Assembly (NCBI GenBank): GCA_019695055.1
Contig: JAIBAT010000141.1
Span: 1-64,000, forward strand
Source: Candidatus Sumerlaeaceae bacterium
GTDB taxonomy: Bacteria > Sumerlaeota > Sumerlaeia > Sumerlaeales > Sumerlaeaceae
Length of the DNA: 64,000 bases
Direction of reading: 5' to 3'
Shown one piece after another: positions 1-8,355 of this stretch (position 1 is the first letter of the stretch; every line of letters begins with the position of its first letter). The notes under the pieces are model-generated. The model was given only the letters and a program-made list of their open reading frames with translations, had not been told where the DNA came from and made no database searches. The position numbers and the translations under genes are program-made.

Positions 1-307
1 ATGCATCCAAGGCGGCCGCGACCACGGCACGGCTTCCGTTCAGATGTAGCTCCGCAACGTGTTCCCCGGTGAAGCTGTGAGGAGCGTGCATAGCAACCGC
101 AAGTGCTTCGTCCAGCAACTCGCCGCTAGGCGCCTCGACCCTTCCAAGCGTGACCCGCCGGTCCTTCAGCTCCGACGTTTCCGGGCCCCTGGGAGTGAAA
201 ACCCCCTCCAGAATCTCCAATGCCTTGGGTCCGCTGAGGCGCACGATGGCGATGGCGCCTTCGCCCGGGGGAGTGGCCGGCGCCACGATGGTGTCTTGTT
301 CGCTCAA
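1..307 (-). CDS. mnmE: MnmE tRNA modification GTPase, N-terminal part, cut by window edge
   Basis: MnmE works with MnmG to modify the wobble uridine (U34) of certain tRNAs. Only the first 102 codons are present; the GTPase domain lies outside the window. The visible part matches the N-terminal folate-binding domain: DTIVAPATPPGEGAIAIVRL followed later by HAPHSFTGEHVAELHLNG. The start is TTG at 305-307; a second in-frame TTG lies at 314-316, and an in-frame stop at 335-337 excludes anything further upstream. The Shine-Dalgarno signal is weak. The usual second histidine-glycine motif (HCHGG in many homologues) reads HLNGS here. The gene is divergent from the ABC permease. Identity is confident; the exact TTG is not. 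Confidence 0.88.
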   Translation of the reverse strand, partial: MSEQDTIVAPATPPGEGAIAIVRLSGPKALEILEGVFTPRGPETSELKDRRVTLGRVEAPSGELLDEALAVAMHAPHSFTGEHVAELHLNGSRAVVAAALDA

Positions 308-397
308 TGGATGCAAGATCCGTTGAACTGGTCATCAGACCCAATTGGAGGTTTGGACGGGGGCACGCACACCGTCGTTGATTTCTGAATTCCGGAC

Positions 398-1891
398 ATG
401 GCAAGACGGGTCATGCATCTGGACGTAATCTTCGACAACCCTATTTTTACAAGGGAACTCCGCCGCCGCATGAGGGGACGCGGGCTGATCATTACCCTCA
501 TTCTATATATTGCCCTTCTTTGTACGCTGGCGTTTCTTGTAGTCTGGTGGCGATCTGACGATATCCAGTCCAACGCCAACGCGATCAGCCGCGGTTACTC
601 TCCCATTTCGGCCATAGGCCAAACCCTTTTTGGGGTCATTCTTTTCATCCAATCGGGCCTTGTGCTAATGGTGGCCCCCTCCATCACCGCTGCGATGGTG
701 CGGACGGAGAAGGAAAAGGAGACATTCGACTTTTTGCGGGCGACCGCGATTACCTCGTGGTCCTACGTGATAGGGGCTCTCCTTTCGACAGTTCTCTACG
801 TCGCGCTGGCGCTGATGTGCGCCCTACCGGTCCTGACCATCGCCTATCTTTATGGGGGTGTTTCGGACATCGTTCCGACGGCGGTCATTCTTTTATCTTT
901 CAGCCTGGTTCTCTCGTCTGCGGGTCTGTTGACCTCATGCGTTACGGACAAACTCCGGGGCGGCCAGGCCAACATCCTGACCAGCCTGGTAGTCGTGATT
1001 GCCTTCATGATGTTTTCCGGTTTCGCCATCCGGATTGGTTTCAGCGGGCAGGTTTTTGGCGTGGTGCGAGTGTTTGGGGTGGCGCTCCCGAGCTGGGCCG
1101 TGGCTCTTATTATCGGAGTCGTCATCTCCGCGGTTCTTCTCCTGATTTCGACACGAAAGATTTTTAATCCTGCCGAGCGGGCCCTCAATTATCGGCAGTT
1201 TGCCGTCATCTACCTTCTACTGTTGCTGCTTGCTGCGGCAGGCGGAGTGGGCGGGTTTGGCGCGGGAACACTTGGTTCCACCGCGGCCAAGGTTTGGATG
1301 GGATATGCGCTTCTGGTATTTATTGCGGGCGGCGTGGCCATGCAGAACACCTTCATCGTGAGCCGTGTGGCGGTGGGAAACGACCGATGGCGCATCAAGC
1401 GTCGAATCCCGCAGTTCCGGGGTTATGATGAAAGCATCCTTGTGACCTTTCTGCTCTCTGCAATGGGCGCAGGTGTGTGTGCCGCCTGCCTCTCCTCGGG
1501 CGCGCTGGCCCGTGGGTGGTACCTGCCACTCCTTCCCCCGGCGGTCTTCCTTGCGTTTCATGCAGCGGTTGCAAAAATCTTGATCAACCGCATGGAGAAT
1601 GAAATCACCATTCTGAAGGTCCTTGTCGGGTTCTCGGCCGTGGTTCTGGGACTCCCCATTTTGGCCGAATCGTTCCGCGATGCGCTCCGTGCTGATCTTG
1701 TCATCGATTTTGTAGCCAGTTTATCGCCATTGTATGCCATGTTCACTTTTCTCGACAAGGGAAGTGCCAATGAAATGGGTGTCCTTGCCACGGGTGTCCT
1801 CGCGGCAGCCGCGGCCCTCGCCTGGTTGGTGGCGCTTTCCACGAAGCCCCGGCATGACCTGGCCGACCCGCACTATGAATTGCCGCTGTAG
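398..1891 (+). CDS. ABC-2 type transporter permease, integral membrane protein
   Basis: The 497-residue protein has about 12 hydrophobic segments, the first at roughly residues 30-52. After the second segment comes a cytoplasmic loop, EKEKETFDFLRATAITS, which resembles the loop found in ABC-2 and gliding/Nos-type permeases just before the third helix. It would form the membrane channel of an ABC exporter. No ATP-binding subunit is encoded beside it: mnmE lies on one side and an acetyltransferase on the other, so the partner must be elsewhere. The start could be the ATG at 398 or the one at 413. The substrate cannot be inferred. Confidence 0.75.
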   Translation: MARRVMHLDVIFDNPIFTRELRRRMRGRGLIITLILYIALLCTLAFLVVWWRSDDIQSNANAISRGYSPISAIGQTLFGVILFIQSGLVLMVAPSITAAMVRTEKEKETFDFLRATAITSWSYVIGALLSTVLYVALALMCALPVLTIAYLYGGVSDIVPTAVILLSFSLVLSSAGLLTSCVTDKLRGGQANILTSLVVVIAFMMFSGFAIRIGFSGQVFGVVRVFGVALPSWAVALIIGVVISAVLLLISTRKIFNPAERALNYRQFAVIYLLLLLLAAAGGVGGFGAGTLGSTAAKVWMGYALLVFIAGGVAMQNTFIVSRVAVGNDRWRIKRRIPQFRGYDESILVTFLLSAMGAGVCAACLSSGALARGWYLPLLPPAVFLAFHAAVAKILINRMENEITILKVLVGFSAVVLGLPILAESFRDALRADLVIDFVASLSPLYAMFTFLDKGSANEMGVLATGVLAAAAALAWLVALSTKPRHDLADPHYELPL

Positions 1892-1915
1892 GATTTTCAA
1901 GCCGGTGAAATTTGC

Positions 1916-2749
1916 GTGACCGGTGGCCCAACCATACAGTGGACAGTTTCGGCTTTGACCGATGCGTTTTGCGAAGCGGGCATCGAAGCCGGGGATAACC
2001 TCGTACTTCACAGCTCGTACAAGTGCCTGGGCGCGGTGGAAGGCGGCCCCGGGGGAGTGGTGGAGGCGCTGTTATCCGCCCTTGGCCCGGCTGGGAACCT
2101 GATGGTTCCCACTTTTACTTATTCCCTTCCCATGTGGAGCGCGGAACCATTTGATCTGCACAACAGCAAGTCGCGGGTTGGTGCCATCACGGAAGCCGTG
2201 AGACTTCATCCGCGAGCCTTGCGCAGCTTTCACCCCACTCACTCCGTAGCGGTCATCGGGCCCGATGCGGAGGAAATCGTTCGCAACCATCTTCACTCCA
2301 CTCCCATCGGTTTGGAGTCGCCCTTTGGCCGCATGGTTCGCAGGGGAGCCAAAATCCTGATGCTGGGAACCCATCAGGACACCAATTCGTCCCTCCATTA
2401 CTGCGAGGTGGCGGCCAATTTGCCCTATATTCGGGTCGCCTTCAGAGAGGGTATGGATTACGAACTTGCGTGGTTCTTCAACGAGAACGGCCAGATTGAA
2501 TATGCCCAGGTGTTCGAAGTGCCTGGCTGTTCACGTGGTTTTCGGGTTATCGAAGGACCTCTTCGCGAGCGCGGCGTGTTGCGTGACGTCCTTGTTGGGG
2601 GCGCGCCAAGCCAATTGCTCGAAATGGCCCGGTTTGTTCCAGTTGCCGTGGAAATCCTTTCCGCGGAGCCCAGCCTGCTGCTTTGCAATACAGTGCAATG
2701 CCAGATCTGCGGGAAACGCCGGGAATTCATGAAGAAAAACACCGGTTGA
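1916..2749 (+). CDS. AAC(3)-family N-acetyltransferase
   Basis: Members of this family move an acetyl group from acetyl-CoA to an amino group; the best-known substrates are aminoglycosides, but many chromosomal homologues have unknown substrates. The 277-residue product has the family features in order: LVLHSSYKCLGAVEGGPGGV near residue 30, LMVPTFTYS near 62, RVGAITEAVR, RSFHPTHSVAVIG near 100, and ESPFGRMVRRGAKILMLG near 130. The start is GTG at 1916. The C-terminus carries four cysteines (CNTVQCQICG and a preceding C) that are not typical of AAC(3). Nothing here shows that it confers resistance. Confidence 0.8.
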   Translation: MTGGPTIQWTVSALTDAFCEAGIEAGDNLVLHSSYKCLGAVEGGPGGVVEALLSALGPAGNLMVPTFTYSLPMWSAEPFDLHNSKSRVGAITEAVRLHPRALRSFHPTHSVAVIGPDAEEIVRNHLHSTPIGLESPFGRMVRRGAKILMLGTHQDTNSSLHYCEVAANLPYIRVAFREGMDYELAWFFNENGQIEYAQVFEVPGCSRGFRVIEGPLRERGVLRDVLVGGAPSQLLEMARFVPVAVEILSAEPSLLLCNTVQCQICGKRREFMKKNTG

Positions 2750-2773
2750 AATCGGTTTTTCCTGCTGGAATGA

Positions 2774-2807
2774 GCATCCTGCAAAACTTGCAGTCGGTGC
2801 AGGATGC
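2774..2807 (+). promoter_or_regulatory. 10-bp inverted repeat upstream of ribD
   Basis: GCATCCTGCA at 2774-2783 is repeated in inverse form at 2798-2807 with a 14-base loop. It lies in the 76-base gap between the acetyltransferase stop and the ribD start, 18 bases before the ribD ATG. There is no T-run, so it is not a standard terminator. It could be an attenuator, an operator or a read-through barrier. It does not look like the FMN riboswitch core. Confidence 0.4.
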
Positions 2808-2825
2808 AAGGCTGAGGGATACCGC

Positions 2826-4031
2826 ATGAAAAGCCCGGGAGATAAGGCAGCGTTCAGCGACAGGGACCTCGCTTTCATGCGCCGCGCCCTGGAACTTGCG
2901 GGCAAGGCGCGCGGGCAAACCAGCCCAAACCCCATGGTTGGCGCAGTACTGGTCAAGGGCGGTCGAATCATCGGCGAAGGCTACCACCATGGAGCGGGAT
3001 CCCACCACGCGGAGATCGAGGCGCTGAACGCAGCGACCGGCGATGTTGCCGGATCCACCCTTTTTGTGACCCTTGAGCCCTGCTGCCATTTCGGCAAGAC
3101 GCCCCCCTGCGCTCCTGTGCTCGTGGAGCGGGGAATCAGCCGGGTTGTGGTTCCCATGGCTGACCCCAATGAGATGGTCAGCGGCAAAGGATTCAAGGTT
3201 CTCAAACAGGCAGGAATCCAGGTGGATATCGGGCTTTGCGAGGAAGAGGCCCGACTTCTCAATGAGGCCTTCCTGACTTACCATCTTCTCAAGCGTCCCT
3301 TTGTGATCAGCAAGTGGGCCATGACCCTCGACGGCCGTATCGCCACGTATACAGGCAGTTCGAAGTGGATCAGTAACGAGGACAGCCGCCGTTACGTGCA
3401 TGAAATCCGCGCCAATGTGGACGCCATCATGGCGGGCATCGGCACGGTCCTCCTGGACAACCCCCAGCTTAATGTGCGGCTCGACAACTTCGAAGGCCGC
3501 CAGCCACGACGGGTTGTTGTGGATGGAAACCTTCGAATTCCCACCAAGGCCCGCCTGTTTGAGGACGCGAGTGAAGGCCAATGCATAGTCGCCACGACCA
3601 CGGCGGCGGCGCGCGACCGGATCGCCAAACTGCGCGACCAGGGGCACACGGTGCTGGTGGTGCCGGGCCGCAAGGGGATCGTGGATGTGGCCAATCTCAT
3701 CGCCGAGTTGCACGGCCTCGGGATTCAGTCCTTGCTGTGCGAAGGGGGAAGCAGCCTGAATGGTTCCCTTTTTGAAACGCACCTTGTAGACAAGGTCATT
3801 GCGTTCGTTGCGCCAAAGATTGTCGGTGGGAATAATGAGAAGACTCCCATCGCCGGATGGGGTGTGGACGAAATGGACAGGGCGCTTAACCTGATCCGCC
3901 CCACCGTGCGCCAGTTTGGTGGCGATATTTGCGTGGAAGGATACCTCCCGGGCTGTGTCCATGCGTTGAAACCCGCTCCGCGACGGCCGGCCACCGAAAG
4001 CCGTGCTCGTGGTGAATCCCGTTCCGAATGA
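2826..4031 (+). CDS. ribD: RibD, bifunctional riboflavin deaminase/reductase
   Basis: RibD carries out two consecutive steps of riboflavin synthesis: deamination of the pyrimidine ring, then NADPH-dependent reduction of the ribosyl side chain. The N-terminal deaminase domain shows the zinc ligands H61 (HAE), C86 and C95 (EPCCHFGKTPPC). The reductase domain follows from about residue 155 (ISKWAMTLDGRIA) and includes the LLCEGGSSLNGSL segment. At 401 residues it is about 30 residues longer than most homologues; the extra part is a basic tail after GDICVEGYLPG. No other riboflavin gene is adjacent. GAGG upstream supports the ATG at 2826. Confidence 0.95.
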   Translation: MKSPGDKAAFSDRDLAFMRRALELAGKARGQTSPNPMVGAVLVKGGRIIGEGYHHGAGSHHAEIEALNAATGDVAGSTLFVTLEPCCHFGKTPPCAPVLVERGISRVVVPMADPNEMVSGKGFKVLKQAGIQVDIGLCEEEARLLNEAFLTYHLLKRPFVISKWAMTLDGRIATYTGSSKWISNEDSRRYVHEIRANVDAIMAGIGTVLLDNPQLNVRLDNFEGRQPRRVVVDGNLRIPTKARLFEDASEGQCIVATTTAAARDRIAKLRDQGHTVLVVPGRKGIVDVANLIAELHGLGIQSLLCEGGSSLNGSLFETHLVDKVIAFVAPKIVGGNNEKTPIAGWGVDEMDRALNLIRPTVRQFGGDICVEGYLPGCVHALKPAPRRPATESRARGESRSE

Positions 4032-4102
4032 ACTGCCGCTGCGGCGGTCTTTTCGCGCGGGAAAAGCATCCCCGCAAGTTCAACGTCAGGATGGTTAGCT
4101 GA

Positions 4103-4714
4103 ATGAAGCGAATGATCATGGGCATCGCCGGAGGGACCGGATCGGGCAAGACCCTTGTGGCCAAATCCATCGGCGAGGCGCTCCACCAGAAGATTGTGGT
4201 GCTCGGCCAGGACTCCTACTACCTCGACCAATCCGCGCTTCCCTTTGAGGATCGCTGCCGCATCAACTACGATCATCCCGACGCATTTGACTGCCAGTTG
4301 CTCATGGATCACGTCGCCGCGCTGGCTGGAGGCCAGGCTGTTGACATGCCGACCTACGACTATGCCACCCACAGCCGGGGAAAAGAGACTGTTCGCGTCG
4401 AACCGGCACCCATTGTCATCATCGAGGGGATCCTGGTGCTGGCCATCAAGACCATCCGTGACCTGCTAAACGTGAAAATCTTTGTCGATACGGACGCCGA
4501 CGTGCGATTTATCCGCCGGCTGTCCCGCGATATCAACCAACGCGGACGCACACCCAAGTCAGTCATCGACCAGTACCTGGAGGTGGTTCGCCCCATGCAC
4601 CTTGAGTTCGTTGAACCTTCGAAACGCTACGCAGACATCATCGTTCCAGAGGGCGGCTACAACAAAATCGCCATTGATTTCATTGTCACGAAACTGGAGT
4701 CATTACTCAGGTAA
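4103..4714 (+). CDS. udk: Uridine kinase
   Basis: Uridine/cytidine kinase phosphorylates uridine and cytidine for pyrimidine salvage. The 203 residues match the family in length. The P-loop GGTGSGKT spans residues 10-17. Further matches are DSYYLDQ, NYDHPDAFD, PTYDYATHSR, VIIEGILVL (Walker B region) and RFIRRLSRDINQRGR. It sits downstream of ribD after a 71-base gap and may be transcribed with it. Confidence 0.95.
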   Translation: MKRMIMGIAGGTGSGKTLVAKSIGEALHQKIVVLGQDSYYLDQSALPFEDRCRINYDHPDAFDCQLLMDHVAALAGGQAVDMPTYDYATHSRGKETVRVEPAPIVIIEGILVLAIKTIRDLLNVKIFVDTDADVRFIRRLSRDINQRGRTPKSVIDQYLEVVRPMHLEFVEPSKRYADIIVPEGGYNKIAIDFIVTKLESLLR

Positions 4715-4738
4715 TGGCAATGCGACGGCGGAAAACCC

Positions 4739-4885
4739 ATGCGTGACCTAATTGGCTATCTGGCCTTGGGCCCGGTTTTTGCCGCGGTTGTGCTGGCCGT
4801 GATGGGACACGAGAAGGCGGCCTGGGTGGTCCTGATCGTCAACCTGGCCGTTCTTGCCGCAGTGAAGTTCTCAGTCCGGAAGTGA
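4739..4885 (+). CDS. Small hydrophobic membrane protein, 48 residues
   Basis: A short open frame starting at the ATG at 4739 encodes MRDLIGYLALGPVFAAVVLA and continues with a second hydrophobic stretch (AAWVVLIVNLAVLAAV) ending in a basic KFSVRK. The prediction is two membrane helices. It begins 24 bases after the udk stop and its end overlaps the end of the convergent TPR gene by 15 bases. No family recognised. Support is the clean two-helix pattern and the position after udk; there is no clear ribosome binding site. Confidence 0.5.
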   Translation: MRDLIGYLALGPVFAAVVLAVMGHEKAAWVVLIVNLAVLAAVKFSVRK

Positions 4886-5857
4886 CTTGTCTCCGGCGAG
4901 CAGGGCCTGGGTCATCTGCCAAAACTGGTACTCGTAAGTATCCACAATATAATCTGAGAACGCTCGGAACAGCAGGCGGCGCGCCCTGCGGCGTTCCCGG
5001 TGCGACAGGCATAGCACACCGAGGCAATAGTTGGTCCCATAGTCCTCGGGGCCGATGATAAGCACTCGCCCCAGATCCTCCGCGGCCTCCTCCCACAAAC
5101 CGAGCCGCATCTGGTTCCGTCCGCGGGCGGCCAGAAGCGCATCAGGCAGGTCCACACCCTCGGGAAGTCGGTTGATGTGGGCCAGCGCGCGGGTGTTGTC
5201 GCCGATCATTTCGCAGGCCAATGCGCAGGCAAACGCTGTTTCTTCGTCCAAGCGTGGTCCGAGCGCCAGGGGTTCCAGTTCGTCCAGCATTTCGCGGTAG
5301 CGTTTGGCGCGAAAGTGTTTCATGGCGCGCCGTTCGCGCCCGGTCCGCCCGCCGATGTCGCCAGTTTCTTCGAAAGGTTTCTCGATGGCCTGCGGCGCAA
5401 AGAAACGCGAATTCTCCAGCCACTCCGTTTCCATCCACTCCGCCAGCCGCACGAGGAACCACCGGTTATCGTTGAATCCCCGCTCGCGAAAAATTTTGAG
5501 CCCCGCCGCATCGGCGCCGCCCATGCAAAGCGCCAGCGCCAGATAGGACCAAGCCAGATCGTTCTGGGGTTGCAGTTCCAAGACCTTTTCAAAGCAGATT
5601 CGGGCCTGGTCAGCATTGCCGATGTCGCAGGAGAAGATCCCGCGGTACAGGTGCGTCGGTGCGTGGCCGGGCGCCTGCTGCAAGGCGACCGCCAACTCCT
5701 CAAGCGCGCGATCCATTTCGCCGGCCTCCGCGTGAATGCGAGCCAGCACAATGGAGCGCCGCGGATCGAAGCGCGACGTCTCGCCGGTCTGCAAAGCAGT
5801 CTCGGCATCGGCGAAGCGTCCCGCCGCCAGCAACTTCTGGGCTTTCGTAAGGTTCAT
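4871..5857 (-). CDS. TPR-repeat protein
   Basis: The 328-residue soluble protein has tetratricopeptide repeats in its first 115 residues (AGRFADAETAL, AGEMDRALEELAVALQQAPG, IGNADQARICFEKVLELQPQ) and degenerate helical repeats after residue 190. There is no signal peptide, so it is likely cytoplasmic. TPRs usually bind other proteins; no partner can be named. It is divergent from the EutN/CcmL gene, 54 bases apart. Confidence 0.75.
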   Translation of the reverse strand: MNLTKAQKLLAAGRFADAETALQTGETSRFDPRRSIVLARIHAEAGEMDRALEELAVALQQAPGHAPTHLYRGIFSCDIGNADQARICFEKVLELQPQNDLAWSYLALALCMGGADAAGLKIFRERGFNDNRWFLVRLAEWMETEWLENSRFFAPQAIEKPFEETGDIGGRTGRERRAMKHFRAKRYREMLDELEPLALGPRLDEETAFACALACEMIGDNTRALAHINRLPEGVDLPDALLAARGRNQMRLGLWEEAAEDLGRVLIIGPEDYGTNYCLGVLCLSHRERRRARRLLFRAFSDYIVDTYEYQFWQMTQALLAGDKSLPD

Positions 5858-5911
5858 CTGTCTATGCGAAAACCTTTGCTTGCGCGAATTGGGCCCTGCA
5901 ATTTGTTTCTC

Positions 5912-6187
5912 ATGGATATCGCCAGAGTCATCGGTACGGTGGTTGCAACGCGCAAGGTGCCATCACTGGACAGTGCGACGCTGCTGGTGCTCCAGCCACT
6001 TAATGAGCGGTTGGAGGAGGCCGGCACGGCATTGATTGCCACGGATGCCACCAGCCGCCGCGGGCCCGGTGAAATTGTTTACTTCGTGACCAGCGGCGAT
6101 GCGGTGTTTACCGGCCTCCACGGGGAGGATATCCCGGTGGATGCAGCGGTTATCGGCATCGTGGATTCCATCCACACCGTCGGCTGA
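5912..6187 (+). CDS. EutN/CcmL-family bacterial microcompartment vertex protein
   Basis: The 91-residue protein has the family length and its landmarks: N-terminal MDIARVIGTVVATRKVPSL, LLVLQPL, a GPGEIVYFVTSGDA turn and C-terminal IPVDAAVIGIVDSI. Proteins of this family form pentamers that cap the vertices of carboxysomes and metabolosomes. The ATG at 5912 fits the usual N-terminus; the open frame extends further upstream, but that stretch lies in the divergent TPR gene. No BMC hexamer shell gene or encapsulated enzyme is visible in the window, so this copy is an orphan here. Its neighbour is a sugar isomerase-like gene, four bases away and convergent. Confidence 0.88.
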   Translation: MDIARVIGTVVATRKVPSLDSATLLVLQPLNERLEEAGTALIATDATSRRGPGEIVYFVTSGDAVFTGLHGEDIPVDAAVIGIVDSIHTVG

Positions 6188-6191
6188 GAAA

Positions 6192-6959
6192 TCAGGCCAG
6201 CATGAGCAGCTGTCGCAGATTGTCGCGGCTAATCCTTATGCTTTCCAGGGGTGAAATCCGGGGATTGTCGTGCTCGATGATGAGATACTCGACGCTTCCC
6301 TCTGCCGCGGCAGACAGAATCTCCGGCCACTTCAGGATGCCGGCACCAACCTCGGTATAGGTTCTCTCAGGCCCGGCGGCCATGTCCTTCAGGTGGAGCA
6401 GGTGACATCGCTCCCCATATCGGCGGATGTAATCCGCGGGATCCACATTGCCATGCTGCAGCCAGTAGGTGTCCAGTTCGGCCCAAACGTAGTCCGCTGA
6501 TGCTTCGGAGTAAAAGATGTCGAGGCCACACGCCCCGTCGAACTTCTCAAACTCGAAGCTATGGTTGTGGTAACTGACGGACAAACCGCGGGCGTGGGCC
6601 GTGCGTCCTGCCTGATCCAGCGTTCGGGCCAGATTTTTCCATCCGGCGGAACCAACACGATGTTCCTCGGCAACCCACCCCAGCACCATGTTGGGGCAGC
6701 CCAACTCGGTGAAGTAGTCCATCGTCTGGCGCAGGTCCTGTCGGAATCCATCAATCGGCACATGGCCGCCAATAATCTGCAAGCCAAGGTCCGACGTTAC
6801 CCGGCGCACCTCTGCCGCGGTGCGGTCACCGAATCCTGCGAATTCCACATTCTGGAAGCCCAGGTCTGCGACCGCCTTCAAGGTTCCTGCAAAATCTTTT
6901 TCCAGCAGATCCCGCACGGTGTAAAGCTGCACAGCGATATTCTTGTCACTAAACATCAT
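6192..6959 (-). CDS. Sugar phosphate isomerase/epimerase-like TIM-barrel protein
   Basis: The 255 residues match the xylose isomerase-like / AP endonuclease 2-like TIM-barrel superfamily: IAVQLYTVRDLLEKD at the start, NVEFAGF, YHNHSFEFEKFDG, AELDTYWLQHGNVDP, HLKDMAAG and LIIEHDNP. The metal-binding E, D, H and E residues of this superfamily have plausible counterparts in FEFE, ELDTYW, HLKD and IEHDNP. GGGGGA upstream selects the ATG at 6957-6959 over more distal starts. The exact sugar substrate is unknown. The terminator of mdh lies directly upstream. Confidence 0.82.
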   Translation of the reverse strand: MMFSDKNIAVQLYTVRDLLEKDFAGTLKAVADLGFQNVEFAGFGDRTAAEVRRVTSDLGLQIIGGHVPIDGFRQDLRQTMDYFTELGCPNMVLGWVAEEHRVGSAGWKNLARTLDQAGRTAHARGLSVSYHNHSFEFEKFDGACGLDIFYSEASADYVWAELDTYWLQHGNVDPADYIRRYGERCHLLHLKDMAAGPERTYTEVGAGILKWPEILSAAAEGSVEYLIIEHDNPRISPLESIRISRDNLRQLLMLA

Positions 6960-6974
6960 CGTTTCCCCCATTTC

Positions 6975-7005
6975 AAAAAAGGAGGGCGGGTTTTTCAACC
7001 CGCCC
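6975..7005 (-). terminator. Rho-independent terminator after mdh
   Basis: Read on the minus strand, a 9-bp stem GGGCGGGTT/AACCCGCCC (6984-6992 with 6997-7005) with a 4-base loop is followed, after a CCT, by a run of six T. It lies 65 bases after the mdh stop and just upstream of the TIM-barrel gene. Confidence 0.85.
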
Positions 7006-7069
7006 CTGCCCTGCATTCATCAATGTCTTGAACATCAATTCTTTGACAACGGCGGTGTGTGTAAGCCGG

Positions 7070-8074
<1,005 letters not shown>

Positions 8075-8162
8075 TCAAATCCTACATGCGAACCCCAAAG
8101 CCTGTCACGGCGGGCGACTGAATGTTTCTGCCGGGGTTTCGTAAAGAAAAACGCCAAAAAGC

Positions 8163-8255
8163 GGAGGGGTGGCCGAGTGGCTGAAGGCAGCGGTTTGCTA
8201 AACCGTCCTAGGGGGTAAACCTCTAGCGGGGGTTCGAATCCCCCCTCCTCCGCCA
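8163..8255 (+). tRNA. tRNA-Ser (anticodon GCT)
   Basis: A type II tRNA: acceptor stem GGAGGGG paired with CTCCTCC (one G-U), D-arm GGCCGAGTGGCTGAAGGC, anticodon loop TTGCTAA with GCT at 8197-8199, a long variable arm, T-arm GGGGGTTCGAATCCCCC, discriminator G and an encoded CCA at 8253-8255. It reads serine AGC/AGT codons. It stands alone between mdh and the polymerase genes. Confidence 0.97.
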
Positions 8256-8342
8256 GTATTTTTATTGATGGCTGCTTAAAGTCCCTGCGGCACACGGAAC
8301 CCGAACCTTTCAAAAAGCCCTTGCGCTTTGCCTTGCATTGCA

Positions 8343-8354
8343 GAACATTTGTTC
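8343..8354 (+). promoter_or_regulatory. Putative LexA (SOS) operator
   Basis: The perfect palindrome GAAC-ATTT-GTTC ends one base before the ATG of the Y-family polymerase. GAAC-N4-GTTC is the core of the LexA box known from Gram-positive bacteria. One such 8-base pattern is expected by chance per 64 kb, so the support comes from its position in front of translesion polymerase genes. It overlaps the ribosome-binding region, so repression would block transcription or initiation there. Confidence 0.6.
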
Positions 8355-8355
8355 T

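Noticed and set aside
2727..3962. A 411-codon open frame on the minus strand opposite ribD
   Set aside because: Shadow of ribD, which has all its catalytic motifs on the plus strand.
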